Of a DNA stretch of 46,160 nucleotides, positions 1-8,193 are shown piece by piece. The notes below the pieces were generated by a model. That model was not told where the DNA came from, made no database searches, and worked only from the letters and a program-made list of their open reading frames with translations. The stretch is from Clostridium algoriphilum. Its GTDB lineage: Bacteria; Bacillota; Clostridia; Clostridiales; Clostridiaceae. The stretch's first letter is position 1. Every line of letters begins with the position of its first letter. A program made the position numbers and the translations under genes. Location: NCBI RefSeq assembly GCF_020443705.1, contig NZ_JAIZZK010000030.1, positions 1-46,160 of the forward strand, given 5' to 3'.

Positions 1-144
1 ATCATAAGTCATTTTAACTGAGTTCATTGAAGGTCGTATTATAGGGTTGTCCACTACATTCTCAACTAATTCTCCAAACATGTAAACCTTTAATTCAAGT
101 TTTCTAAGACTCTCTACGTATTGTTCTCCAGTCATTAATCCCAT
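1..144 (-). CDS. abfD: 4-hydroxybutyryl-CoA dehydratase / vinylacetyl-CoA isomerase, N-terminus only
   Basis: This is the first 48 codons of a gene that runs off the left edge. The protein starts MGLMTGEQYVESL and continues with YMFGE and NPIIRPS, which match from memory the N-terminus of AbfD of Clostridium aminobutyricum. That flavin and [4Fe-4S] enzyme converts 4-hydroxybutyryl-CoA to crotonyl-CoA in 4-aminobutyrate and succinate fermentation. The ATG at 144 is chosen because GGAAGG lies about 10 nt upstream; an in-frame ATG at 153 is too close to it and another at 135 is possible. The cluster-binding and flavin residues lie outside the window, so identity rests on the N-terminus alone. 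Confidence 0.85.
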   Translation of the reverse strand, partial: MGLMTGEQYVESLRKLELKVYMFGELVENVVDNPIIRPSMNSVKMTYD

Positions 145-295
145 TAAAATCATTCCTTCCGAATTTATATTTTGTATAACTTTGGTGGATCAGAATTAAC
201 CTTTTTATCATATGTGATAATTAATTTACTTTAATCGTTTTTTGTTCTTTTTAACTTCAGTGGTTTTACCATTGCTTTATCACCGCTGTAATCAT

Positions 296-339
296 AGTCT
301 ACTATACAACTACAATGTTGTCAATGTAGTTGTATAGTA
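296..339 (-). promoter_or_regulatory. abfD promoter covered by a 15-bp perfect palindrome
   Basis: On the minus strand TTGACA (319-324) and TAGACT (296-301) are separated by 17 bp, a plausible sigma-A promoter about 150 bp upstream of abfD. The inverted repeat formed by 300-314 and 325-339 (arm ACTATACAACTACA plus one A-T pair) is perfect with a 10-nt loop, and its centre sits on the -35 box. A repressor bound here would block RNA polymerase. On the plus strand the right arm is followed by TTTATTTTT, so a terminator is an alternative, but no plus-strand gene precedes it. The rest of 145-601 holds no gene that I can see. Confidence 0.6.
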
Positions 340-540
340 TTTATTTTTAATTATTTTAATATACTCAAATAGTAATTAAATTGGGAAAAATAAGAAAAGT
401 GGACAAGGAAACAGATAATATTTTTGTAAGACCTTATTTTATAGTAATACATATAAGTTAGGAAGAATCTTCTGGACTAATATCCATATCACCATTTATA
501 TATCAGCCTAAATTGCAATTTAAAAGAGGTCATGTACACC

Positions 541-580
541 AAAAAGGACCAGCTCACGAATTTTATCCATGAGTTGATCC
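541..580 (-). terminator. Rho-independent terminator of the fprA operon
   Basis: The minus-strand transcript leaving fprA forms an 11-bp stem (580-570 with 556-546; one G-U pair and one mismatch, 13-nt loop) followed directly by TTTTT. It lies about 20 nt past the fprA stop codon. Confidence 0.65.
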
Positions 581-601
581 CAAATTTATGTTTTTCTAAA
601 A

Positions 602-1801
602 TTACTTCATTGACTCGATAATGCTGTCAGCAATAGCATCCATTGAATCCGCATCATCTTCTTTCATGCCGGAGTTCAATGACATCTCATTGTCTAAAAT
701 AGTCATATCTTTCATCTCATCCAAAAGTTCACGCATCAATTTGCCGGATTGAGGAGCCCATGAGCCATTTTCTATAAGAGTGAAAGTGCGTTTTTGAAGA
801 TTTAATGCCTTCATATCCATTATATACCCCAGCATCGGTGGATAAATCTTCAAGTTGTAGGTTACAGAGGCAAGAACCACATGACTATATTTGAATGTCT
901 CAGAAATCAAATAGGAGACATGAGTTTTTGAAACGTCATACATAACAACATTCGTCATTCCCTTTTCCACGAGCCTTGTTGCCAAGTCGCTTGCAGCGGC
1001 CTCCGTATTACCGTACATTGTTCCATAAACAATCATTACGCCATTTTCCTCAGGTTCGTATCTGCTCCACTTGTCGTACTTATCTAACAAGTACCCCAAG
1101 TTATTACGCCATACCGGTCCATGTAGCGGGCAGATAATCTTGATGTCGATAGTGCCCGCCTTCTTCAATAAATTCTGAACATGAGGACCATACTTGCCTA
1201 CAATATTTGTATAATACCTTCTAGCATCGTCAATCCAATCGCGATCAAAGTTCATCTCGTCATTAAACAACTGACCATCCAATGAGCCGAAAGAGCCGAA
1301 TGCGTCAGCGGAAAATAGTACTCCATTTGTAATATCATATGTCACCATAGCTTCTGGCCAATGTACCATTGGAGCCGCCACAAATGTAACGTTATGTTTT
1401 CCAAATGACATAGTATCGCCTTCTTTGACTTCTATTACGTTGCCATCGACATGGAAACCGAACTGATGCATGAACAAAGACGCCTTCTGGGTGCATATAA
1501 TCTTTACGTTCGGATAACGAAGAATAACCTCTTCAATGCACGCTGCATGATCCGGCTCCATATGATTAATTACCATATAATCTAAAGATCTACCTTTTAG
1601 AACCGCTTGAATATTCTCAAGGAACTGACGGCAAATTGACCAATCCACTGTATCAAAAAGTACTGTCTTCTCGTCTAAAAGTAGATAAGAGTTATAGGAA
1701 ACACCTCGTGGAATGGGATGAATGTTTTCAAACAGAGCAAGGCGACGATCGCTTCCACCAACCCAATAAAGATCCTCAGTTATTTTTCTAACACAATACA
1801 T
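602..1801 (-). CDS. fprA: Flavodiiron protein (A-type flavoprotein), O2/NO reductase
   Basis: The 399-residue length is that of classical flavodiiron proteins. Residues 1-250 form a metallo-beta-lactamase domain with the diiron motif H80-x-E82-x-D84-H85 (NHMEPDH). Residues about 255-399 form a flavodoxin domain with the FMN phosphate loop YGTMYGNTEAAA. The family takes electrons from rubredoxin and reduces O2 to water or NO to N2O in the cytoplasm of anaerobes. AGGAGG precedes the ATG. It is the second gene of an operon, 55 nt after a protein that ends in a rubredoxin domain, which is the natural electron donor. The split between O2 and NO preference cannot be read from sequence. Confidence 0.95.
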   Translation of the reverse strand: MYCVRKITEDLYWVGGSDRRLALFENIHPIPRGVSYNSYLLLDEKTVLFDTVDWSICRQFLENIQAVLKGRSLDYMVINHMEPDHAACIEEVILRYPNVKIICTQKASLFMHQFGFHVDGNVIEVKEGDTMSFGKHNVTFVAAPMVHWPEAMVTYDITNGVLFSADAFGSFGSLDGQLFNDEMNFDRDWIDDARRYYTNIVGKYGPHVQNLLKKAGTIDIKIICPLHGPVWRNNLGYLLDKYDKWSRYEPEENGVMIVYGTMYGNTEAAASDLATRLVEKGMTNVVMYDVSKTHVSYLISETFKYSHVVLASVTYNLKIYPPMLGYIMDMKALNLQKRTFTLIENGSWAPQSGKLMRELLDEMKDMTILDNEMSLNSGMKEDDADSMDAIADSIIESMK

Positions 1802-1856
1802 AGATATAATCCTCCTTTACACTAAAAACACATTATTATGTTTAATTATTATAGGC

Positions 1857-3764
1857 TCATACTTCTAAAAACATATCTTTTTCTTCACCACAAGCAGGGC
1901 AAGTCCACTCCTGCGGTATATTTTCAAAGAGGGTTCCCGGAGCTACTTCGCCTTCGGCCTCACCCATACTAGGATCATATTCATAACCGCATCCGTTACA
2001 TACATAATGTTTCCAATTCGGAATAAATTTCTTCCCAGAGGCTATCTTCATCTTCTTCATTGGTGGAGCCTCCTTCTTTACTTCTCCGTTGTCTAAAGCG
2101 GCAGTGAGAAGTGGCAAGATTTCCATTAGATCACCAACGATACCGTAGTCTGAGTTCTTAAAAATTTTCGCATTAGGATTGATATTTATAGCAACAATTG
2201 TAGTAGCATCCTTTATACCTTTCAAATGCTGACCTGCACCTGAAATACCGCAGGCAATGTAAAGATTTCCCTTGAATTTTTGACCGGACATACCCACATA
2301 ACGATTTAATGGTAAATATTTAAGCGTTTCAGCTACTGGACGTGAAGACCCTATAGCTGCACCAACTTGAACTGCCAAGTCTTCTATAAGCTTCATATTT
2401 TCTTTTTCCCCTATGCCTAGACCTACGCTGACTACCCTTTCAGCCTTAGTAATAGGAGTGTCCATTGGAATTCCAACTGTAAAATCATATTTATCTTCCT
2501 TAAGGGCTTCCACAAGAGCATCGACTCTTTCCTCGGGAGTTCCTTTCTTGAAAATCACTTTCTTACGATAACCTGTCGTAGGTCCACTCTTAGACGCTTT
2601 ACCTGCGCGCTCGTTTTTCGGCATCTTACCTATGATGTGAGCAGCAATAACGACACGATGAATCTCATTAGTTCCTTCATATATTGTACAAATCTTAGCA
2701 TCCCTGTAAGCACGCTCAACCTCCATACCCTTTAAATAGCCGTTTCCTCCAAATATTTGAAGAGCGTCATTTACAATCTCGAGGCAAACGTCGGAAGTGT
2801 ATTGTTTAGCCATAGCAGCTTCCATACTGTAATTCTCATGATTTTCTTTAAGCTCCGCCGCACTGTAAATAAGTAATCTAGCTGCTCTAAGCTTTGTCGC
2901 CATATCAGCCAACTTAAAAGCGATAATCTGTTGCTGACAGATAGGTTTTCCAAATTGAATTCTTTCTTTTGAGTACTCTAGAGCATTCTCATAAGCGCCT
3001 TGTGCGATGCCCAGAGCCTGAGCTGCAATACCAATACGACCACCATCCAAAGTTGCCATAGCTATCTTGAAACCACTACCCTCAACGCCTAATAGATTTT
3101 CCTTAGGGACTTTCACGTCATTGAAAATCAGCTCTGCAGTGGCTGATGAACGAATACCCATCTTGTCGTAATGCTTACCGAAGCTAAAGCCTTCTGAGCC
3201 CCTCTCCACAATAAACGCACTCATGCCACGAATACCTATATCCGGCGATGTAACTGCAAAAACAATATAAATATCAGCCTTACCAGCGTTTGTAATGAAG
3301 ATTTTTTCACCATTCAAAATGTAATAATCGCCTTCTAAAACAGCAGTAGTCTCCGTACCACCGGCATCACTACCAGCATTCTCCTCGGTAAGACCGAATG
3401 CGCCAAGTTTCTCTCCCTTTGCCAATGGAACCAAGTATTTTTGTTTCTGCTCATCTGTTCCATAGGCATAAATTGGGTATGATCCCAAAGATGTATGAGC
3501 GGAAAGGATTACGCCTGTACCACCGTCGACTCTTGATAATTCCTCAACGGCGATTGCATAGCTAATTATGTCCAAACCTGCTCCGCCGTACTCTTTTGGA
3601 TATGGGATCCCCATCATCCCCATATCAGCTAACTTATTAATTGCTTCCTCAGGAAATTTATTTTCTTGATCCAACATAAATGCAATAGGTTTAACTTCTT
3701 CTTCAGCAAACTCTCTGATTCTTGTCCTCAAATTTTCATGTTGTTCCATAGTCTTAAAAAACAT
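1857..3764 (-). CDS. Acyl-CoA dehydrogenase fused to EtfA FAD domain and rubredoxin
   Basis: Residues 1-380 form a complete short-chain acyl-CoA dehydrogenase, with the catalytic base E363 in IYEGTNEI and the family stretch FGLTEENAGSDAGG. Residues about 400-560 match the C-terminal FAD-binding half of EtfA (LYIACGISGAGQHLKG, NSDYGIVGDL). Residues 586-635 form a rubredoxin with C589, C592, C622 and C625. The N-terminal EtfA half and any EtfB are missing, so the protein probably passes electrons internally from substrate flavin to FAD to rubredoxin. GGGAGG precedes the ATG. It is followed by fprA and shares its promoter. Butyryl-CoA is the likely substrate but that is inference. Related fusions occur, as I recall, in other clostridia. 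Confidence 0.93.
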   Translation of the reverse strand: MFFKTMEQHENLRTRIREFAEEEVKPIAFMLDQENKFPEEAINKLADMGMMGIPYPKEYGGAGLDIISYAIAVEELSRVDGGTGVILSAHTSLGSYPIYAYGTDEQKQKYLVPLAKGEKLGAFGLTEENAGSDAGGTETTAVLEGDYYILNGEKIFITNAGKADIYIVFAVTSPDIGIRGMSAFIVERGSEGFSFGKHYDKMGIRSSATAELIFNDVKVPKENLLGVEGSGFKIAMATLDGGRIGIAAQALGIAQGAYENALEYSKERIQFGKPICQQQIIAFKLADMATKLRAARLLIYSAAELKENHENYSMEAAMAKQYTSDVCLEIVNDALQIFGGNGYLKGMEVERAYRDAKICTIYEGTNEIHRVVIAAHIIGKMPKNERAGKASKSGPTTGYRKKVIFKKGTPEERVDALVEALKEDKYDFTVGIPMDTPITKAERVVSVGLGIGEKENMKLIEDLAVQVGAAIGSSRPVAETLKYLPLNRYVGMSGQKFKGNLYIACGISGAGQHLKGIKDATTIVAININPNAKIFKNSDYGIVGDLMEILPLLTAALDNGEVKKEAPPMKKMKIASGKKFIPNWKHYVCNGCGYEYDPSMGEAEGEVAPGTLFENIPQEWTCPACGEEKDMFLEV

Positions 3765-3960
3765 AAATATACCTCCCTTTAATTAATACGATTTCATGAA
3801 TGTCGTTATGTGAAATTCGAAAAACCACAACATTGAACTGCCGCAAGCAAAACTCCTCCAATTCTTTTTTAACTTTGAATCCATCTAATCAATATCTTTT
3901 ACTGCATCAGCTATACTTGGTAATAATACCCTTAAATGTACATTGAAACCGTATACAGAT

Positions 3961-3989
3961 ATTATATACATAAGAGATATACATTTCAA
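3961..3989 (-). promoter_or_regulatory. Sigma-A promoter of the fusion dehydrogenase-fprA operon
   Basis: On the minus strand TTGAAA (3984-3989) and a perfect TATAAT (3961-3966) are spaced by 17 bp. The implied leader of about 190 nt before the ATG at 3764 is long. I see no riboswitch or strong terminator hairpin in it. Confidence 0.7.
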
Positions 3990-4172
3990 GCTTAACTCGA
4001 ACTTTTTTAGTCATGACAACACGTAAAAACGGGTTGCTTGTTCTAAGGCTATAAGCCTTTCACTTTGTTTAAGCTACTCTGCTATTGTCTCTTTTGCTGC
4101 TCCGTAAAATATGTTCTATTCATCTTTCTCAAAGTTATCCACAGATTTGAATTTATTATAAGAATACTGTTC

Positions 4173-4189
4173 GTAATAGTAACTATTAC
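4173..4189. promoter_or_regulatory. Palindromic site upstream of the small hypothetical gene
   Basis: GTAATAG-TAA-CTATTAC is a perfect 7-bp inverted repeat located about 70 bp before the ATG at 4260. Weak -35/-10-like boxes (TTAAAT, TAGTAT, 17-bp spacing) lie between it and the gene. It shares the core TTACTATT with the palindrome at 5518-5537. The rest of 3990-4259 holds nothing else that I recognise. Confidence 0.35.
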
Positions 4190-4259
4190 ACGATTGAGTG
4201 AACTTAAATTAACAGAAAGAGTAATATAGTATTATGACACTAAACAAGGGGCATATAAT

Positions 4260-4547
4260 ATGACTACACTCACAGGTAAATTTATTAAAGATATACTTAA
4301 AAAGAGCAGCAAAACCATAGTGGATGATGAAATCCTTTCAGAATCAGAAAGGATTATGAATGAAGAAATGTCTGCAAAAAGACGAGAATTAACAAAGGAT
4401 ATTAAAGGAAGTAAAGAAACTAACCTATCAGGACAGACTACAGTAATTTCAGGTACAATTGAGGTATTCTTGCTAGAAGCACTTAAAAATTTAGGTAAAT
4501 CAGAAATAGATAAAGATTTTCTTGTTATGGAATATATTCTGTACTAA
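4260..4547 (+). CDS. Small hypothetical protein, 95 residues
   Basis: I do not recognise this protein. It is hydrophilic, rich in Lys, Glu and Ser, predicted helical in its first half, and has no Cys and no membrane segment. AAGGGG is placed 7-8 nt before the ATG, which supports translation. It is one of few plus-strand genes here and appears monocistronic. Its last 23 nt overlap, tail to tail, the end of the convergent gene at 4525-5262, so one of the two stop positions may be a recent change. It could be a small regulator or antitoxin-like protein, but nothing in the sequence proves that. Confidence 0.6.
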   Translation: MTTLTGKFIKDILKKSSKTIVDDEILSESERIMNEEMSAKRRELTKDIKGSKETNLSGQTTVISGTIEVFLLEALKNLGKSEIDKDFLVMEYILY

Positions 4548-5262
4548 CCTGATAAAATGGATTTTTTCGTATAGCAGTTGCATATAGAAATGGATATTCA
4601 TCTTTCAAATAAATAATATAACTGATCCATTCCATAACCATTGCCGCGTATGCACGTATCATATCCTCAGATATATGGTCGATTTCAGATTTAGAAAGTC
4701 TTTTTAAATCTCCTCTGGTTTTCAACTCATCGGCAACATGAAAAACAGCCCATAACATGTCCGTGAAGGACTCATGTTCAAGCAAATTTTGATTTTCCAA
4801 AAGATCCAATAGAAATCCTTTGTTTTTATCCATTGTTGAGACCAATTCCTCCAACTTGTTAGGGTCGGCATAGAAATGGTATTCGAACTCACCAAGAGTT
4901 TTCTTCACACTGCTTCCTTTGTTATCTATGAATTCTTCAATTTTTATGATTTCACATGCTTCATTATGATTTTGATTGAAACGTGACATGGCCATCATGA
5001 TGTTGACCCCGGCATCCACAAAAAATGTGCTAATAACCACATTGATTTTTTTAGTTTTAATTCGTTTTTCCTTAATTTTCAAAAATTGATCGATCACCAA
5101 GGTTGCGATAAGGGCTTGGAACGGCATAAATGCCATATCCTGAAAAATATAAAATGCTGTTTGCGAAGGTTCGTGAAAGATCGCATTTTGAATAATATAA
5201 ATAATAGCCGAAGATCCCGTCAATATTATAGCAAGAAATACATTTTCTCTTAATTTACCCAT
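4525..5262 (-). CDS. Hypothetical protein with two N-terminal membrane segments
   Basis: This 245-residue protein has two predicted membrane helices, about residues 8-27 (VFLAIILTGSSAIIYIIQNA) and 40-62 (MAFMPFQALIATLVIDQFL), then a basic stop (KIKEKRIKTKK) and a cytoplasmic, mostly helical domain of about 175 residues. The soluble part has no motif I can name. GGAGAGG precedes the ATG. It stands alone, convergent with the small gene at 4260. The layout of a membrane anchor plus helical domain could suit a sensor or scaffold, but no function is assigned. Confidence 0.75.
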   Translation of the reverse strand: MGKLRENVFLAIILTGSSAIIYIIQNAIFHEPSQTAFYIFQDMAFMPFQALIATLVIDQFLKIKEKRIKTKKINVVISTFFVDAGVNIMMAMSRFNQNHNEACEIIKIEEFIDNKGSSVKKTLGEFEYHFYADPNKLEELVSTMDKNKGFLLDLLENQNLLEHESFTDMLWAVFHVADELKTRGDLKRLSKSEIDHISEDMIRAYAAMVMEWISYIIYLKDEYPFLYATAIRKNPFYQVSTEYIP

Positions 5263-5517
5263 ACATCCTCTCCTAAAAATTATTTTTTCATCTCTACAAT
5301 AATAAAATGTTAAAGAACTTTATCTTTATATTTTGTTCCAATTCTATTACATATAATTTGACATCTTAATTGACCTTAATAGTTGCTTAACCTCTGCTTA
5401 TTAGACGCCATATGGAGGCATTTGTTTTTTCTTTCATCCCATTCAAATCTACACTCACCATAATTTGATTTATATCCTTTTTCAAGGAAAACTGTTCTTT
5501 TAAAAATACTACCAATT

Positions 5518-5537
5518 CGATTACTATTTAGTAATCG
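5518..5537. promoter_or_regulatory. 20-bp perfect palindrome beside the MarR remnant
   Basis: CGATTACTA-TT-TAGTAATCG is a perfect inverted repeat, the size and symmetry expected of an operator for a dimeric winged-helix regulator. It lies just downstream of the broken MarR gene in an otherwise gene-free stretch (5263-5955). Between it and the start of the gene at 5262, a minus-strand reading frame around 5395-5515 looks faintly protein-like but has no start. Confidence 0.4.
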
Positions 5538-5549
5538 TTGTTTAAATGA

Positions 5550-5720
5550 TCATGAGTACACGTTTGTACACATGATATTTTTTTCAGTAATACTTATCAA
5601 AGTAACTCGTCTATCCTTAGGATAACTCTATCTCACAACGAGATTATCTTTAACTAAATTATTAATAACAACAGTCATATTTCCAACTGTAGAAAGTGTT
5701 TTATATATTATCTCACAAGC
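5550..5720 (-). pseudogene. Decayed MarR-family regulator (internal stop, both ends lost)
   Basis: Read on the minus strand from 5720, the frame gives ACEIIYKTLSTVGNMTVV, then INNLVKDNLVVR, a TAG stop at 5628-5630, then SYPKDRRVTLISITEKN, ending at a TGA at 5550-5552. This is the recognition helix and wing of a MarR protein, with the diagnostic DRR wing motif. The N-terminal dimerisation helices are absent upstream (another stop precedes in frame) and the C-terminal helices are absent downstream. It is a gene remnant, not an expressed protein. Confidence 0.75.
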
Positions 5721-5881
5721 TCTTTAAAATTACCATTATTTTAGTACACTTTGCTCACTGGTGCAACGCCACACACACATTACCATCCTGGAAAGCGTGT
5801 TGCCAAACGCAACCTTTTCGCGCGTGACAATACCAAACAATATTGATAGTAAATATTTTTTGTGAACTTATAAAGAGTTTA

Positions 5882-5909
5882 TTGACAAATATTCAGGGGG
5901 GTATATAAT
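5882..5909 (+). promoter_or_regulatory. Promoter of the TetR-family gene
   Basis: A perfect TTGACA (5882-5887) and a perfect TATAAT (5904-5909) are spaced by 16 bp. The spacer carries GGGGGGTAT, a G-tract motif seen again as inverted arms at 8194-8237. An operator inside the spacer is possible. Confidence 0.75.
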
Positions 5910-5970
5910 ATGTACTACGAAACGATTTTAGCCTAAAGGACCAAAATAGAAAGGATTGAATAATAAAAAA

Positions 5971-6585
5971 ATGAAAAATAATAAAGAACAAATAATAAGA
6001 GATGCAATAATTGAATCAGCATCCGTCCTTTTCCAGAAGTGGGGTTTAAAAAAAACAACAATGGAAGATATAGCAAAAGCAGCTGGTAAAGGAAAAAGCA
6101 CCGTCTACTATTACTATACCAATAAAGAAGAAATCTTTCTTATTGTAATGAAAAGACTTGTTGAAGATGTAATAAAAAGCTCAAAAGAAGCTCTTAATAA
6201 AGAAAAAAAGGCAGAAGATAAGCTTAGAATATATTTACTTGAATATATTTCTCAAATAAAAAAATATGCTGCTCTATATGATATTGCACGCTATGAAATT
6301 AAAGAAGGCATTGATCTCAAAACGAAAATAAGGACTAAATACGACACTGAAGAAAACGAATTAATTGAGGAAATAATTAGATATGGAATTTCAAATAAAG
6401 AATTTAGGCAATATACTGAAGAGGAAGTTAAAGAAATCTCCGGTACTATTTTAGGGGTTGCAAGAAGTATGCTATTCGATTTGTATATTAAAAATCTACC
6501 TTTCAATGGGGAAAATAGGATGAATGTATTTTTGAAAGTATTATTTCATGGAGTGAAAAGACAAGAAACTAATGATGTTGACTAA
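5971..6585 (+). CDS. TetR/AcrR-family transcriptional regulator
   Basis: The 204-residue protein has the TetR N-terminal helix-turn-helix (TTMEDIAKAAGKGKSTVYYY followed by TNKEEIF) at about residues 30-60. The C-terminal helical domain that binds ligand is variable and gives no hint of the inducer. The ATG at 5971 is preferred; an upstream in-frame TTG at 5956 directly abuts AAAGGA and so is a poor start, although AAAGGA is also 15 nt from the ATG. It is followed 200 bp later by a glycosyltransferase on the same strand, a likely target. The intervening 6586-6787 is very AT-rich and shows no clear promoter or terminator. Confidence 0.9.
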   Translation: MKNNKEQIIRDAIIESASVLFQKWGLKKTTMEDIAKAAGKGKSTVYYYYTNKEEIFLIVMKRLVEDVIKSSKEALNKEKKAEDKLRIYLLEYISQIKKYAALYDIARYEIKEGIDLKTKIRTKYDTEENELIEEIIRYGISNKEFRQYTEEEVKEISGTILGVARSMLFDLYIKNLPFNGENRMNVFLKVLFHGVKRQETNDVD

Positions 6586-6787
6586 ACAGCTTGTGACAAT
6601 GAAAAATAAGAACTATAAATTTACTACAGCACACTCATATAGCTAAAGGTATTAAGAACTTGATAAAATATTTGAGGCTTAGATGCACTGAAGAATCTCA
6701 TGTTTAGTTAAACAATATTACAAATTTAAATATTTATAATTATTATATATTTAATGTACTAATATAAAATAAAGAAGGATTGATAAA

Positions 6788-8020
6788 ATGTCAAAAATAT
6801 TATTTATAAATATGTTCGGTAATGGACACGTTAACCCTACGATAGGTCTAGTTAAAGAATTAATGAATAGAGGAGAACAGGTTACTTATATTGCTGGTGA
6901 GGAATTTAGAGAAAAAATAGAAAAGACAGGAGCTAAATTTAAAATCCATACGAGTTTATCAAGTTCCATTAATGGACACTCAAATTCAAAAAATAGTAAG
7001 CCTCCGATGGAAGAGTTAAAAGAAATGATTGAAGAAATAATTGAATATATATTTAATTCGATAGAAAAATTTGATTGTATTTTTTATGATTCAGCTTTTA
7101 TTATAGGAAGTGAAGTGGGAAGGATATTAAAAATACCCACAATTTGTTCTATTACTACTTTTGCAACGAACGAAAAAACAAATATTTTTTCATCGCTATT
7201 TAAGCAATTTGGACCTATAATACAGCAAATTGTAAATAGCCCCGAGTACATAACCTTAGTTGAAAATTTACAAGAAAAATATGATATAAAATTTCCTAGT
7301 ATATTTACTGCAGTTTCTGGAACCGGCATGATTAATATTGTATATACTTCTAAGCATTTTCAACTTTGTGGTGAAAGTTTTGATGAAAGCTATAAGTTTA
7401 TTGGCCCATCAATATCAGATAGAAAGGAAAAATTGAATTTTTCTTTAGAAACTAATGATAAGAAGAAGGTTATTTATATATCTTTAGGTACTGTATTTAA
7501 TGGTTCTATTGAGTTTTATGAAAATTGCTTTAATGCTTTTGCTGATATGGATGCAAAGATTATTATGTCTGTAGGTAAAGACACAGATATTAATACATTT
7601 AGAAATATTCCATCAAATTTTATTGTTCGTAATTATGTACCTCAACTTGAAGTTTTAAAACATACAGATGTATTTATTACCCATGGTGGCATGAACAGTA
7701 CAAATGAGGGATTGTATTATGATGTTCCATTGATTCTTATCCCTCAATCAGTTGATCAGCCTGCTGTAGCTAATAGAGTATCAGAACTTGCTGCAGGTAT
7801 TGTTATTGAAAAAGATAAAGTTACACCTGAGATATTGAGGCAGTCAGTAGTTAAGATTTTTTCAGACAATAATTTCAGAATAAACAGTGAAAAGATTGGA
7901 AAATCACTCAGAGAAGCAGGAGGTTATAAGAAAGCTGTTGATGAAATACTTAATTTAAAACATTGTAAATATGCTATAGATGAAGAAGTGGCATTAGATC
8001 AAACTGTTGTAACTAAATAA
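6788..8020 (+). CDS. Family 1 glycosyltransferase (macrolide/UDP-glycosyltransferase type)
   Basis: The 410-residue protein starts MSKILFINMFGNGHVNPT, where H14 is the expected catalytic base of GT1 enzymes that glycosylate small lipophilic acceptors. The C-terminal donor site shows THGGMNSTNEGLYYDVPLI followed by PQSVDQP, the classical UGT/MGT signature. No signal peptide or membrane segment is seen, so it acts in the cytoplasm. AGAAGGA precedes the ATG. It lies behind a TetR regulator, an arrangement common for xenobiotic or antibiotic inactivation and for natural product or glycolipid tailoring. The acceptor cannot be predicted. Its stop is directly abutted by a transposase remnant. Confidence 0.9.
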   Translation: MSKILFINMFGNGHVNPTIGLVKELMNRGEQVTYIAGEEFREKIEKTGAKFKIHTSLSSSINGHSNSKNSKPPMEELKEMIEEIIEYIFNSIEKFDCIFYDSAFIIGSEVGRILKIPTICSITTFATNEKTNIFSSLFKQFGPIIQQIVNSPEYITLVENLQEKYDIKFPSIFTAVSGTGMINIVYTSKHFQLCGESFDESYKFIGPSISDRKEKLNFSLETNDKKKVIYISLGTVFNGSIEFYENCFNAFADMDAKIIMSVGKDTDINTFRNIPSNFIVRNYVPQLEVLKHTDVFITHGGMNSTNEGLYYDVPLILIPQSVDQPAVANRVSELAAGIVIEKDKVTPEILRQSVVKIFSDNNFRINSEKIGKSLREAGGYKKAVDEILNLKHCKYAIDEEVALDQTVVTK

Positions 8021-8021
8021 G

Positions 8022-8108
8022 CTATCTTGAATAATAAGTTAGGCGATGATCTTTTGTTAGGTCAAAATACCCTTTGGAAGTGTATTGAAACCCTTGGTCA
8101 CTATGAAT
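8022..8108 (-). mobile_element. Fragment of an IS3-family transposase (rve integrase core)
   Basis: The minus-strand frame reads IHSDQGFQYTSKGYFDLT then KDHRLTYYSR and a stop. HSDQGFQYTS is the hallmark of the second catalytic Asp block of IS3/IS150 OrfB transposases. Only 28 codons remain; upstream on the minus strand the frame is broken and no terminal inverted repeat is evident. It begins 1 nt after the glycosyltransferase stop, which suggests that an element once inserted or excised here. Confidence 0.75.
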
Positions 8109-8193
8109 TCTATCTCCATTTTGATACCATTTCTTTAACTTCATTTAAAATTGCAGAACCAAACCGTTTCTTGCCTTTTACTATTGACATAAC

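Noticed and set aside
3885-3971. 28-codon minus-strand frame (MYIISVYGFNVHL...) in the leader of the fusion dehydrogenase gene
   Set aside because: Its ATG lies at the -10 box, so it would precede the transcript start, and there is no ribosome site.
4135-4143. Perfect DnaA box TTATCCACA
   Set aside because: It is a single copy with no cluster of boxes, no dnaA/dnaN neighbours and no clear unwinding element, so an origin is not supported.
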